From: Rosa chinensis
Taxonomy: Eukaryota; Streptophyta; Magnoliopsida; Rosales; Rosaceae
Reading direction: 5' to 3'
Assembly: GCF_002994745.2 (NCBI RefSeq)
Contig: NC_037092.1
Location: 15,243,501-15,307,500 of the forward strand
Length of the DNA: 64,000 nucleotides
Shown here piece after piece: positions 47,784-60,361 of this stretch. The position numbers and the translations under genes were made by a program. Each line of letters opens with the position of its first letter. Position 1 is the first letter of the stretch. Below the pieces are notes generated by a model, which saw nothing but the letters and a program-made list of their open reading frames with translations, made no database searches and was not told the origin of the DNA.

Positions 47784-48398
47784 GTCATGATTCATGAGCT
47801 TTAATTCATACTTGAGATCCAAAACAAATATTTTTTGTTCCTCCAAATATTACAGAATTTACTCGATCTCCTCGGTTCATATATAACACTTCCTTGGCAC
47901 CACGTCAAAAATGTGGAGAAAAATTAGAAAGTGATATTTTCAAGAAATTGTGTGCTCACAAACTTCATTCTACAACGATGTTATAGAAATTGATATTTAG
48001 AAGATGCCACAACCCACACAACCCCCACCCCCCCGAAAAAATAATAATAATAATAATCTGTCCAAAAATTTATCCCGGTGAAAATACAAATAGCTAAAAG
48101 TCTAAAACTTATTAATCATCACTTTTGTGTGCGATACTTCATAATTAAGTACAACCATATATATGTCAATTTTGTTTAGAGGTCAATTTCTCTCATTGTC
48201 GATCCCTCTTGAAAAGGCGATTTTACACGAACATGAAACTTGCAACTAGGCCAAAAGGCGTACAATATTGTATAAGGAATTCACATAGTCGATCATCATG
48301 TTAGAGACTTACAGACATGATTGAACAGTAAAATCTAATGAAATATGGGAAATTCACATATCATTAAAATACTCTCAAACCACAATTTGGGGGTCATT

Positions 48399-50070
48399 TT
48401 TTTTAAAGAATATCATGTCGATATATTAATATTACTCAGGCCAGAAAAGACCATTACATATCCTCCCTCCACCATCTCTAGGTAGATAAAGAGTTTGTGG
48501 TTAAAAACCACAACGATACATAGATTAGGTCCGATCATTTGACCGTACCCATGCTCACTTATTCAAAGAAAGTCTATAAACTATGTTACCAATGACAAGT
48601 AAACAAGCAAAGTTCAAATGGAAATAAAATTAAATTTTCTCCTTGCCCTTAACACTAGGGCTTGGAGGTTTGCTAGGGCATATGACATTCAGCACATCTT
48701 CAGCAGAAACTTTCTTATTCTTGGAGGGGTTTTTGTTCTTCGACTCCAGAGGTCTTCCTTTCTTCTTCTTGATAGGCTGCATGTTGTCTGTTTTGATAAC
48801 TCCTTCCTTAGGAATCAGGATTCCCCTTGGAGCCTCAATCAGTCCAAGAGACTTGGCAGGGAATTTGGTGTGGAATTTCGGCACCTTCAGCTTCTTTTGG
48901 AGCATGGATGGACTTGTAGCCTGGCTACTCTCTCCAAAAGGAGTTTTCAGTTTTTTTGGGGACGTGAAAGGTGAGGATGGACGCCCTCTCTTGACTGCCG
49001 CTTGGTCTGGCTCAGTAGCAGGTAAAGCTAGCATAGTATTTACTGCTTCACGCCTCACATCTTCACTTCGAATAATAATGGGACGTCTAGGTTTGTGAGC
49101 AGATGGAGCACCAAACAGATTTCGAGCAATAGAAGGCAGTATGAGGGCCTGAACTCCATGAAATCGAAAGGTCCCATTTTGAAAGCGGAGATCAGAGAGA
49201 CCTGGAAAGTGAGTCGCCAGAGAGGTCCCAATTGCAACCTGTGCTGCATTGTTATTATGCAACTTTGGTGCAGCCCCAAGAGGGCATACATCCTATTCAT
49301 GGATAATCAGATTGCAGTCTCTGCATTTTCCATGTAAATTCTCAAAGAAATATGTAATCTCCTTCACCACACCAGGGATCAGTTTCAACATACGTGTTAG
49401 AAAAAAAGGTTGGGATATAGCATGTGCTACATGAACCCTAATCAAGCCTTTGTGATCAAAAAGCTTCTAATCAAAGTCCAAATACTTGCCTGCAATCGAA
49501 GCCACATTCATAATAGTTTTCCTATTCTCTAGGGCAGGTGGAATACCTGAAATCTTGACCCAGAAGAAGAGATGATTCATGGAAACCGCAAGAGGATCCT
49601 AAGCCCATCATATTGTTGCAGCAAGATAGGAGATCTGCTAAAGTACCATGGCCCTCCACGAATAACCTTATTTCGGTCTCTCTTCAGATCAAAGGTAAAC
49701 ACATACCGGCCTTGCATGCTGGCTTGCACTTTGAAGCCTCCATCAAGGACCCAAATCCGCCGGAAATGGCGTTGAAGGTCTACAGCTTCATATTTCTTCT
49801 TCGTTAAAGGTTTGGCTAAAAGAAAAGCTTGAGAGTTGGATATGTTGCCTCCATTGTTTAGGTGTGAGATGTCGACAACGTCAGAGCCCGCAAGAGCGAG
49901 CGAAGCAGCAAAGCTTGCAGTAACATCCTCGATGGATGCCATGCTTTCAGTGATGGTAGGTTGGGATGCCGTGAAGAGGAGGCTAGGGTTTGGAATTTGG
50001 AAGCAGCTACAGGGAGCGACTAGAGTTTAATGGTCCGCTGATTAAAAGTGAGTCGTGATTGCAATTTCAT
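48399..50070 (-). mobile_element. ORF1-only LINE with 17-bp TSD
   Basis: 1672 bp between exact copies of ACAATTTGGGGGTCATT (48382-48398, 50071-50087), with poly-T at its left edge (poly-A tail on the minus strand). It holds a LINE ORF1 and a 3' UTR but no endonuclease or reverse transcriptase. It inserted into a copy of the repeat at 16660-17130. Confidence 0.88.
48630..49942 (-). pseudogene. LINE ORF1 (DUF4283 plus zinc knuckle), degenerate
   Basis: The ATG at 49942 begins MASIEDVTASFAASLALAGS. It is followed by a DUF4283 domain (KKYEAVDLQRHFRRIW, RGGPWYFSRSPILLQQYDG) typical of plant LINE gag-like ORF1 proteins that bind RNA. A frameshift near 49580 leads to VKISGIPPALENRK and then a CCHC-type zinc knuckle, C-X2-C-X4-H-X4-C, around 49270-49330, where a stop replaces one residue between His and the last Cys. 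The basic C-terminal tail (KKKKGRPLESKNKNPSKNKK) is open for 210 codons to TAA at 48630. At least one frameshift and two stops make it non-functional now. Confidence 0.8.
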
Positions 50071-50233
50071 ACAATTTGGGGGTCATTGTCAAAGCATGTC
50101 AATGTTATACTTCCCATGTAACATTTTCAGAGATTTTGAAACTCAACTGAAAAATAATTATTTCATCTTTGAATCTAAAGTATGACTACTTCTGTCACTA
50201 CGGATGCCTGTGCCCGTAATTTTCCCGCAGGCC

Positions 50234-50239
50234 TATATA
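50234..50239 (+). promoter_or_regulatory. Possible TATA box of the VMA21-like gene
   Basis: GCCTATATAGAG lies about 300 bp before the likely end of a non-coding first exon (donor near 50536). It is the only good TATA motif in the interval. Confidence 0.4.
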
Positions 50240-51291
50240 GAGATCAGAGTACACTATTGGGCTTGCCCACTACTAGATCTGATGGGGAGCCCAATGCCAA
50301 AATTCTCTCTTTTTGGATTTGGCCTCTGAACTCCAGAAGTACAGAGCAATACCAAAAGTGAAGTTGTTGCTTCTGAATTCCAGCTGGAAAAAAAGAAAGA
50401 AAGAAGCTTTGCTTCTTCAGAGCTATTTCTCGTGCAGAGTATGCAATTTCTGGGTTGTAGAACAGAGAAGCTCACCATTGACAAGTCAAGTAATTTCTAG
50501 GCGACTCAATCTCCGGATCCAGCACGCTCGCCTGGGTATGCTTTCTTTTCCTCTCGAGTGTGCCCACCAATTGTTTGATTAAGTGTCTCTGCGAGTTTTG
50601 GTCATTCTGGGCCACTCTCATACTATTCCCCCTTGTTCAAAAACAGTTTAATTTCGAAATTTAGTGTCTAATGTTCACTGGGATTGCTTGTTGAATCAGT
50701 CGCGTTGGAAAAGTTTTGGTCTTTACTTGAATATGGATTGATTTCAAGTACTTATCAGAACCCAGTAAAACCCTGTAATTTCTAGTTCACTTAAGCATTG
50801 CATAGTAATATTATGATCCGTTTTTGGTCTTCTTGTTTATAGGTATTTGATATGATTATTTGTTCCTAGCTCCAAGTCTAGTGAATACTTGAGAGTTATG
50901 ATCACTGAGCATAACAATTGTTACTTTGTCATATTTAGGTACAAATAAAGGAACTGATTCTGAGTTTCAGTTTATATATACCGACTTAATTGATTGAATT
51001 GAACTATGAATATGTCCTATTAGATGTATCAGTGACTGAAACATGAGGCCGAGATCCTGTGCATGGTTCACAAGAATGATTAATAGCCCTGATAGCAAAC
51101 TATATATAATCCTGCTCATCGGTTGCTTATGTTAAAGAGCCCAAAATTCATCTGAGTCATCGACTATGAATCTCTCTGTGAAATAGCTCTAATATCATCT
51201 TGATTTGTTATTTTTTTGAAAGGGAATCTTGATTTGTTAATATGTTGATATTGATTATTTTTCTTGTTTATTCTATAGATTGGAGATATCA

Positions 51292-52522
51292 ATGGCCGGA
51301 GTAATAACAAAGTTCGTTACTGCATCATTGTTTATGTGGACAGTTCCTGTTGCAATATTGTATGGGTATAACAACAATTTGATTCCTGGTAAGACTTTTT
51401 TTGTTTTTTTTTTTATCTTGATTCCTGGTAAGACTATTGCATCAAATAATGCAGCTTTTTGTTATCTTCAATTGTCATATGATGATATCTTATTGTTTGT
51501 CAGAAACTAGTAGTGCTTCTGATCTGTGTCTATCATACAGTATTAACAAAACTTGGAGTAGCTCTGATAATGTGATTTTTTTTTATCTCTATCAAGTCTT
51601 TTGAATCTTGCTTCCAACTAATGTTACCTCCTCTAAGTTCTCATGAAAAGTTGTGATGATTATGATATTTTGTTTCTTTATACTTTTCTACTCCAATAAT
51701 ATTCATGTAGTGAATGTGTTTTGAATGAAGATGATATGCCAAAAGTCCAAACAAGTAACTAGTGTAAAAATACAGTGGTGCCATACTGAGTTAGGATAGT
51801 ATTCACAATGTTGGCTTTGCTTTTGATAAGAAATTTGTATGATTTTGTATACTGCAATGGAGAGTCTTTTAATGGGATTGGAGATAGGTTTAGATCTTGT
51901 TTTGAAGGAATGGATGGCGGTAGGGGTCTGTGGCATATTCGAAAGAAAATGAAGGCTAGTAAAAAAGAGAGGAATGCAAGATATCCTATAAAAGGTAGAG
52001 AATAGGAATGCTCAGATTCCCACGTAGGACAATAAGGCATCACAGTTTCTCTAAGAAAGATTCAAAGACTTTTGAAGATAATCTTTGCGACTTATTCTTG
52101 ACTAAATGAAAGGAGTCTGTTCATATATCTAAGCTAGCTTCTTGTCATTTGACCCTTAGGCTGGAGACTAGTGAAACCAAGGTAACTAACATTTAGAAGT
52201 AAAAGCAAAACCCAGTAACGTGAGAAGACCCATTGGCCACAATTGTAGCCTAAGGCACTGCCTCCTTTCGAGGAAGCTGCTCCAATAATATTTGAGAAAG
52301 TCACATATGTCTTATCTGATATTGATGAAGAAAATTGCTGCTGTGTATTTTTTTGATTGGTGTAAGCCACAAATCTAATGCCAATTGTTCAGAGATCTGT
52401 TCTCATGATGATAAAGACAGAGTTTTAATCAGTTTTTATGGCCCAGGCTGCACTTTCATTCAGAGAAGTGGCCTTTTAGTGGCTACAGGGATCAAATGGA
52501 TAACTTCTTCACATTTGTTTGT

Positions 52523-52568
<46 letters not shown>

Positions 52569-52881
52569 GTTTTTTTATTTTTTTATGTGATATTTTGCGA
52601 GTTATATCCCTAGTTTTTCCTATCGGTTATCTGATCAAGGATGTTATTCATTCGAAACAGGTTCGAGCGACTTGTCTCCCCATACTCTCACTCTGTTGAG
52701 TGGATTCCTTGCTGTTGTTTCTGTCAATATAGTTATTGCATTCTATATATATATGGCAATGAAGGAACCTTCGGATAAACATGAGCCTGATCCTGCATTT
52801 CTTGCTGAGGCCAAAGCCAGTGTAAACCAGTCTACAGCTGACGCTGGCAGCTCTTCCCAATCCTCCAAGAAAGAAGAGTAA
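51292..52881 (+). CDS. VMA21-like V-ATPase assembly factor
   Basis: Coding exons 51292-51388 and 52661-52881 give 105 residues; a 5' UTR intron (about 50536-51278) probably precedes them. VMA21 is a small ER membrane chaperone that helps assemble the V0 sector of the vacuolar H+-ATPase and escorts it out of the ER. Two membrane segments (about 7-26 and 42-66) surround a short loop starting LIPG, and the second ends AFYIYMAMKEP, which is highly typical of plant VMA21-like proteins. The last four residues are KKEE, a KKxx dilysine signal for retrieval to the ER as in yeast Vma21p. The split codon GGT at the exon junction restores Gly33. The coding intron holds a (TA)n tract. Confidence 0.9.
52527..52566. 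repeat. (TA)n microsatellite in VMA21-like intron
   Basis: About 20 uninterrupted TA units about 95 bp before the splice acceptor. Confidence 0.95.
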
Positions 52882-53540
52882 AATGTGGTTTTGCCATTTC
52901 CAAATATGCTAGAAAGAGAGCAGAAACTTGGCGAGCATGGTGCAGATTAGATTTAGGATTAAGAATCCATCTGAAAATTCTATGTTGGTTTTCATTCTGT
53001 CATCTGCTGTTAAAACTGTGATACGATGTTGATATGAGAACCTTCTCTCTAGATGCCAGATTCCCTTTAGCTTTGAATTAAATGCTAATGTTGGAGGACT
53101 TGCACTTGCTTTCTCTTAAACTCGGTCATTAAAATTGTGGCTTCAGGCATTTGTATGTAACAATCTTTCGGACTCCGAGAATTGCAGAACGACAGTAATA
53201 TGATGGATCAAACTCCAGTGCTAATCAACCTTATAGGCCAAGTTACTCCTATCAATTACATGTTGCAATGCTATCTATCACATTTGTAGTCCACATTTAA
53301 GAAAACAATTTGCAGAAGGCCAAGTTTTACAACTGTGACTCCAGAGTTTGCAAGGTAAGACTTTAAGTGATCGCTCAAAAATCACGGCTTAAGATGTGAC
53401 ACGATGTTAAACATGAAATCTGACTTGGTTTAGGAAAGTCGACAACTTTCTCTATCTCAATTCTATATATTTATCTATCAGCCGCCGGTCGTGGAATGCG
53501 GACGACAACCCGATAGTGTTTATGACCCGACCCGAGTATC

Positions 53541-53817
53541 TGTCGGGTCGGGTTACCCTAGTTGGGCCTTAACATGGTCAGAACAGTAACCGAAGACCTA
53601 ACCTCAATGGGGGTAATAAACAACTTTTACTGTCGGTCAAAAAAGAGAGTAATATAAATACAAGGGAAGCAAAATAAAACAAACCACAGATCCCATTCTG
53701 AGAGAGAGAAGAAGGAAAGAAACCCCCGAAAAAACCCAGATACCCAAAAACGCGAGGGAGATAGAGAAAGCGCGAAAGAAGAAGAAGACCCAGAGAGAGA
53801 GAGAGAGAGAGAGAGAG
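53541..53817 (+). promoter_or_regulatory. SUF4 promoter and 5' UTR
   Basis: TATAAATA at 53653-53660. Upstream are two inverted CCGACCCGA/TCGGGTCGGG words (53525-53552) and a telo-box-like ACCCTAG (about 53556-53562). A (GA)13 run at 53792-53817 sits in the 5' UTR just before the ATG, the usual place for GAGA elements in plant genes. Confidence 0.55.
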
Positions 53818-53830
53818 GCGAAGGGGCATA

Positions 53831-56800
53831 ATGGGAAAGAAGAAGAAGAGGGTGGCTTCGAAGGTGTGGTGTTACTACTGCGATAGGGAGTTTGACGACG
53901 AGAAGATATTGGTGCAGCACCAGAAAGCTAAGCACTTCAAGTGCCATGTCTGCCACAAGAAGCTTTCTACAGCTGGGGGTATGGCCATTCATGTCCTCCA
54001 GGTCCACAAAGAGAACGTCACCAAGTATTGCCTTCTATGCCCTTTCTTCTTTCGGTTATCTAAACCCTAATTTTGACTTTGTTGGCTTGCTGATTTTGGC
54101 GTGTGAAACTATTGGGTTCATTGATTGTTATGTGAAAAATATGATCTTTTATCAGCTGTTTGTTGTTGGTATCGGATTGGGTCTTCGAAAAATAGTTGAA
54201 CAAAATTTGGACTTTTGGTCAGTTGTGATTTCTGTAATGGGCATTGGGTGAAATTTTTTTTTTTTTTTTTTAATGATATCGGATTGGAGAGTCTGTGTGT
54301 TAGCTGAATTGGTTGAGAGCTTAGTGGTCAGTGGCATTAATTGGCTGCTAAGTTATCCCAAGTGTCTGGGCAAATTTAGGTTTTATTGTTTATTCACTTT
54401 GGTAGCTTGATGCTTGGAATTTCAGTGCTAGTGGGATTCCAGGAAAGAATCTATTATACAATTGGGTTTTCTGGTTGTTTTGAAACGGGAATGTGTTATA
54501 ATCACTAATGAGAGAGCACCCTGAAACTTCAGGAAGATAAATCTGTTGCTAAAGGAATATCTATATTTTATGCTAATATATTTGCTCCCCTGGTTCTGCG
54601 TATCTGCAAGAGAACCTTTATGCACAAGGGGGATTATATTATGTGCTTGATGTCACTGTGATGGTAAACTGTGTAAGAGTGCTTGAAATAAATCTTTTAT
54701 ATGTTATGTTTTTTTTTCTGGAAGATATCCCAATGGCTCGGTTTCAAAGCACCAGAACGAAAAAAAGACATGAACTGTAAATTAATGAGGAAAATGCACT
54801 CTTTTGTAGGGTAGCTAATTGTTATATAGTCAATTTCCAGTAATATGGGTAGGCCACTCTACAGTTTGCTGTCAGACTGTTTGTGTTTAAACCATTTGCA
54901 GTGAATCTTTTTCAGTAGTCTATTGTAGATGATTGGAGATTGTTAAAACATATATAACTCTTTGCCTCAAAATCTTACCATTGATTTTGATCTTTTTGTT
55001 TCTTTGATTTCACTCTACTGATACTCTTTCTGGGAAAAACTGTATTTTACAGGGTTCCCAATGCAAAGGCTGGGAGGGAATCGACAGATATTGAAATATA
55101 TGGGATGCAAGGAATCCCACCTGACGTCTTAGCTGCACATTATGGAGAGGAAGGTAAAGGATCTTTACAAGTGGTTTTTCTTGACTTTGAAATCTCTTTG
55201 CATGTGTCGACTTTGAAATCTCTTTGCATGTGTTTTCATTGGAGTTAAAGTCCAATTATACCAAACAAAGTTCATAGACCCTGTAAATTTGTTTGGTTCA
55301 TTTGCTTGTTTACTTTTTGGAATATATTCTGAAAAATCACGGTAATTTGCAGAAGACGATGCCCCGTCAAAAATGGCTAAAGTGGAAATCCCATCAAATC
55401 AGCTTGTTAGCAGTGTGGTGCCAGGTTCATTGGGGACATATCCTCCCCAGCCACCTGTTGGAATGCGGCCAATGTATGTTTTTACTTTTCTGTGAGGTTT
55501 TATTGCTTTATATATCTTAATGTTTGGCAAAAGTAGGTCAGCAATTATTTCCTTCTGGAGTAGAATACATGATTATCATATTATAGATTTAGAAACAACT
55601 TATCTACATGCTTATGTTCTTTGTTTGCATCAGATACAATTCATCGATCCCAATGCCTCATAACGGTTGGCAAGTTGCACCTCATCCCCAGCCTTGGTAT
55701 CCACAGCCTCTGGCAGTCTCTGTTCCTCCGCCTTCCGGAATGGGTTATTCACAACAGCCATTGTTTCCTGTGCAGCCACCTCTACCATCAACAACATCCC
55801 CTGGACTTCAATCTTCACATGTAACTCCACCTGGACTGCCTGCATCTATGCATCCTGTACCTGTATCACAACCTCTGTTTCCTGTTGTTGGTGTCAATAA
55901 TTTACCAACTCAAAGTTCTCCATTTTCTGCTCCCATGCTTTCAACAAATAATCCATCAAACCCTCTAGGCTCGATGGATGCACATCAGGGCGCTAGAACT
56001 TCGATTCCAAATAGTTACCATGCTTCAAATATTCCAGGTTTGATTTCTTTTTAATGTATTATTTCTACAGTGATTCAAATCTGGTTATGCATTGTTGTTG
56101 TTGTTTTTTTTTTTTTCATTTTTGTTCTTTCAAAATAATTCAACCTTTTTGCAATTAAAAATCTCAAAAATTAAAGGGTTTATTTTAAGTAACAACATTA
56201 ATATATGGAAATAGTTGGTACTTGTATATCTGGGTGGTTTGAGTAGCACTGGCACAGTTTATATGGTATTTTCTCAACTGCATGTGTGTCTGTGTGCGGG
56301 ATAGGGGTGGGGGTTGACTGTATATCCCACCTTTGGGATGTAAAGCGTAGGAAGGTATTGGTATCTAAATAATTTTATAATTCAAAACTTTTTTATCGAG
56401 TCTCTTAAAAATTATTGATACAGGATTCCCGGGTAGAAATAGGATTATAAAGAAAACTTCAAGCTAGTATGTTAGTCAGTAATTTCTTTACCTGTGTGCT
56501 AATGGTGTAATGCCAAAGTTGTCTTCTAGTCATAGGTTTCAACAGAATTGGTGTTCTTGCTTTTAGTTTGACATTTCCTTCATCTAGGACAAAGTAATTA
56601 GATACGTCAGATCTCTTTATGTTTTTTCTGAGGCTGCTTTGGAGATCTGTTCTGTCAAATCAACAATTTTATGAAAGGTTAGTTTGCACATTGTAGAGGC
56701 TAAAGTACATTTTATATCCTATAAAGCCAATCTGTTGTCTTCCTTATTAAGCACCCACTCAATCATGTAACTTATTGACAAATTAGGATAAGCCTGCAAC

Positions 56801-57964
56801 ATAATCTTTCCATATGGATTTTCCCTTGCAATGATGCCCTCCAAGTTGCCAAAAATACAGTTCTTCTATTAGCCAGGGACTTGGAATTATTGTTCATTTC
56901 TTATTTGTGGGTTCTGTGATTCTGACATGCTCTATGCATCATGGTTGCTACAGGTGGGAACTTCAATAATTCACACTCTTATGCATCTGGTCCAAATACT
57001 GGTGGCCCATCAATCGGACCACCCCCTGTAATAGCAAACAAAGCTCCCCAACCAGCCACTAATGAGGTCTATTTAGTTTGGGATGATGAGGCTATGTCCA
57101 TGGTGAGTTGTTTCATATTTTCTGTATGTTTACTAAAGTTTCCTCTTTACTAGTATTGTTGCTTACTTGTTTAATTTGGTTTTCTTGCAGGAGGAAAGAA
57201 GAATGTCCTTAGCGAAGTATCAGGTGCATGATGAAACTACCCAGGTAAGTCATACTACCTCTTTTACTTTTACGGAGTTGGATTTCTCTAACCAGATGGG
57301 TAGGCTTTATGTTTCGGCTATTCAGATTAGTTGGTTTACCAATTCTTTCCTGTTTATAAATGTATTTTCTGTATGACTTCGATCTTAAAAATTTGAAAAG
57401 AAGAAACATGTGAACCTTTAATCAACCATCTTTCTGCTATTGGTTGGTTGTTTAAACTGCCATTCTCCGGTTTGCACGCAACTGCATCAATCAGTTCAAG
57501 TAGGTATTTACATTGTTTTTGTTGTTAGTTAGTAATTACAATTTTGACAAGCTTGCTGCAATGGACTCAAGGTGCTCCAACCTTTACAATGTACTCAGTT
57601 AAGTGCGTAATGTACGTATTTGCTCTTTATCTGTTGTTAGTCATTCTCCCTGCTCTCTCTTGGGTTGTGGGGGTTTGAATTAAACCAGATGAAGCCCAAC
57701 AGAACTTTGCTTAATTGTAGCACCATTACTTTATTTTATCATTGCACAGTGAAATCAGACTTGGCCCAGGTCAGCTTCTTTCACAAAGTTTGACATCTCT
57801 TGGATAGGACAAAATCTAAGTATCTCGCTTGCCAAAGTTGATTGTGTCCATTGTTCCTCTCTGATGATCTTTACTATGGTTTTTGTTTTCAGATGAGCTC
57901 AATTGATGCAGCCATAGACAGACGGATTTTGGAGAGCAGGCTTGCTGGTCGAATGGCATTTTAG
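53831..57964 (+). CDS. SUF4: SUF4-type C2H2 zinc finger protein (BuGZ/ZNF207 family)
   Basis: Exons 53831-54024, 55053-55153, 55353-55473, 55634-56037, 56954-57102, 57191-57244 and 57893-57964 join in frame to 364 residues, close to Arabidopsis SUPPRESSOR OF FRIGIDA 4. In Arabidopsis SUF4 binds the FLC promoter and works with FRIGIDA to delay flowering. Animal relatives (BuGZ/ZNF207) act in spindle assembly and splicing. The N-terminus begins MGKKKKR and carries two fingers: C14-X2-C17...H30-X4-H35 and C38-X2-C41...H54-X4-H59. The conserved [20 protein letters not shown] block follows at about 73-92. The middle (140-280) is Pro-rich and low complexity. The C-terminus has the diagnostic [19 protein letters not shown] and ends RLAGRMAF. 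All introns are GT-AG. No lesion seen; only one copy is in the window. Confidence 0.95.
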
Positions 57965-58640
57965 ATCAAATGGCAGCTGTTGGAATCTGGTGTTGAGTTA
58001 TGGTTCATATATCACTGAGTTTGCATGAATTTCAAGAGAAGCTTCCCTGATTCGTCTTACAAGTGACCAGCCATTTAAGTGATCCTGTGTTCTATTTTAT
58101 TCTTTGCCAGAATATGGGTTAGGGGCAAATTTTTTAAGTTAGCATTCTTTTTTATTTCTCCCTTTTGCTCCTATGGATTTTGTTGTAACTTGTAAGCCTT
58201 TTAGATTAGGGTATAATACAAGGATTACATTTTATTTATCTTCAGCTATTCGCTTCTTCAATAGTTTCTATCCAGTTTGTTTAATTACTCAAAGTTTGAT
58301 ACTTCATATCAATGGAATTACAGCCATGGTTGGGTTTCAACAGTTGTTGTCTACTATTGTTTTGAACAAATCATGATGTGATATTGTATTGATGTATTCT
58401 GTCCCAAGCTGCACTGAGAAGCAAGGTTAATCCTACTCGAGAGTCTCCGACTCATCCACTCTTTCCACTGATTTACGTAGTGTCTAAACTTTTCACCTAT
58501 GTAGATTCAACAATCATCTGGACCATTTAATCCTTCACAGTCCTACCGCGTATGTGTCGTCTTAATAGTTGAAATTTACCCATACAAAACTAAATTAAGT
58601 TCATTACATTAGAGCGTATGTTCGAGCTAAGGTCACTCTT
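57965..58640. other. SUF4 3' UTR and spacer
   Basis: T-rich 3' UTR up to roughly 58.35 kb, then plain intergenic DNA. Confidence 0.5.
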
Positions 58641-58699
58641 GAGTCGAGGGCGAACACCCAAACTGTAATCCTAAAAGTAACTTTACCAAAATGTGACTA

Positions 58700-59062
58700 T
58701 AAGAACTCAACCAAAATCTGACGTAAAAGAAACAAATAAATCGTCGGAAAATGTCTATTTTTATTAAAAAATTTATCTAGGTTTTTCTAATTTGTCGCAT
58801 AAATAGGTGGAAGTGTGATGCGACACATACAAGAAAGTAAAGGAAATTGCAGGAAATTGAAAGACAAGGCAAAAATCAAAATGAGTTCATTTCATCCATA
58901 AGCCATCAATGGCAAGCGGTACAGATAATATAGGCTACTGGTGACAACTAATGCACTGCTGGCAACCTACATGTGCCATAGGACAACAAAAAGAAATGGG
59001 CTAATAAGCATCTACTTGGGCTTGAGGGTTAAATGTTGTAGTGTGTTGTGGTGGCCTCAACA
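58700..59062 (-). mobile_element. Probable 3' LTR of the gypsy chromovirus (left limit uncertain)
   Basis: On the minus strand a purine tract AGAGGGGAGCAGT ends the pol region and is followed at 59062 by TGTTGAGGCC, a plausible LTR start. The outer end could not be set. Confidence 0.45.
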
Positions 59063-59562
59063 ACTGCTCCCCTCTGAAAGAGAGCCTGTCCTCAGGAACT
59101 CCGGAAACCGCGCTGCTATGGCGCTGGCGTCTTCCCATGTGGCATCAGATTCTGGCATGCCGGCCCACTGCACCAGCCACGTAGTTATTGAGTGCTTCTT
59201 ATGGCGGCGAACTCCCATGTCCAGAACCTTAATTGGTTTCCAAAGGATTTCTCCCTTGTCATCGAATTGGGGCAGGGTAGAAGAGAGTGGGGTGTCCTCA
59301 CCAATTCGCTTCTTGAGCAGCGAGACATGGAAGACAGGGTGTAGCTTGGAGTGTGGTGGAAAGATCGAGACAGTAAGCAACTGCACCAATCTTTGCACTG
59401 ATTTTGAAAGGGCCATAGTATCTTGCTGAGAGTTTGTTGGATGGTCGTTTGACTAGAGATTTCTGGCGGTATGGGTGTAGTTTTAGGAAAACCCAATCTC
59501 CCTCCTTGAATTCTCTTTCAGTTCTTCCTTTATCTGCATGTTGCTTCATTCGATTCTGGAAT
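59063..59562 (-). pseudogene. Ty3/gypsy chromovirus pol C-terminus with chromodomain
   Basis: The minus strand reads SIFQNRMKQHADKGRTEREF, GDWVFLKLHPYRQKSL and ARYYGPFKISAKIGAVAYCL. After a one-base frame shift near 59365-59385 it continues HPVFHVSLLKKRIG and a chromodomain (TTWLVQWAGMPESDATWED). This is the integrase C-terminal module and the chromodomain that steers chromoviruses to heterochromatin. It continues the frame at 63390-64000 once the intervening LTR element is ignored. Confidence 0.85.
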
Positions 59563-59567
59563 ATTGA

Positions 59568-60341
59568 TGTGGGGGTGGTCAATTAATTTGACCATGCAAT
59601 AATGGCAGCAGTAAGTGCGATAGTTAATGTAGCCATAAATGCGACGGTTAATGCGACATTTAGCGTGGCAATCATGGCCGCGAATAAGTGACGGTTATTA
59701 CAGGAGTAAGTGCAGCCTTAATGGCGACTTGCCATCCAAGTCATCGGTATCTTGCCATGCAAGTTTACTTGCAGCTCAAGTTGTAAGTCGCCTATAAAAG
59801 GAAAGCAGAACCTCCAGGTATGGCATGGAACTCTAGTCGAGACTTCAATCCTTGACTCAGAAACGTACTGACTTAGGCATCGGAGGGTCTTTTGCAGGTA
59901 CCCCCTCCTCCTCTATCACACAGACGACAAAGAAGAGACTCCGCTTCTTCGTCAAAACCAAGAAGCGGAGAGAGATTACGAAGAGGAGCTACGGAGAGAG
60001 GTTACATAGGGAGTTTACATAGGGAGGTGACAAAGCGGAGAGAGATTACGAAGGGAGGTTACGGAGGGAGCTTGGATAGGGAGGTTACAGAGGGAGTTCG
60101 CATAGGGAGGTTACGGAGGGAGCTCGCATAGGGAGGTTACAGAGGGAGCTCGCATAGGGAGGCTACGGAGGGAGCTCGCGCAGGGAGGATACAGAGGGAG
60201 GAAGCCAAAGGGAGTCTGCGCTTCGTCAAACATCGAGTCAACGACAAATTGAAACCCCTCGATTATCCCCGGTTCAGCTTCTGCTCCAGTCCGCATTAAT
60301 TGTTGGGTCAAACTCCTCTACGGAATTTTTCACCTCCAACA
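59568..60341 (+). repeat. 5' LTR
   Basis: 774 bp. TATAAAAG at 59793-59800 is the likely Pol II promoter. It contains 26-bp units of the ATAGGGAGGTTACGGAGGGA type (about 60000-60195). Confidence 0.92.
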
Positions 60342-60343
60342 AG

Positions 60344-60361
60344 TGGCGCCGTCTGTGGGAA
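60344..60361 (+). promoter_or_regulatory. Primer-binding site
   Basis: TGGCGCCGTCTGTGGGAA starts two bases after the LTR. The first nine bases complement a tRNA ending ACGGCGCCA (Asp-type); the rest matches less well. Confidence 0.7.

Noticed and set aside
48643..49098. Plus-strand frames of 118-151 aa
   Set aside because: They are antisense shadows of the LINE ORF1.
58793..58825. Small inverted repeat TGTCGCAT / ATGCGACA
   Set aside because: Only 8-bp arms in a probable LTR; too short to interpret.
58941..59429. 162-aa plus-strand frame
   Set aside because: Shadow of the gypsy chromodomain region on the minus strand.
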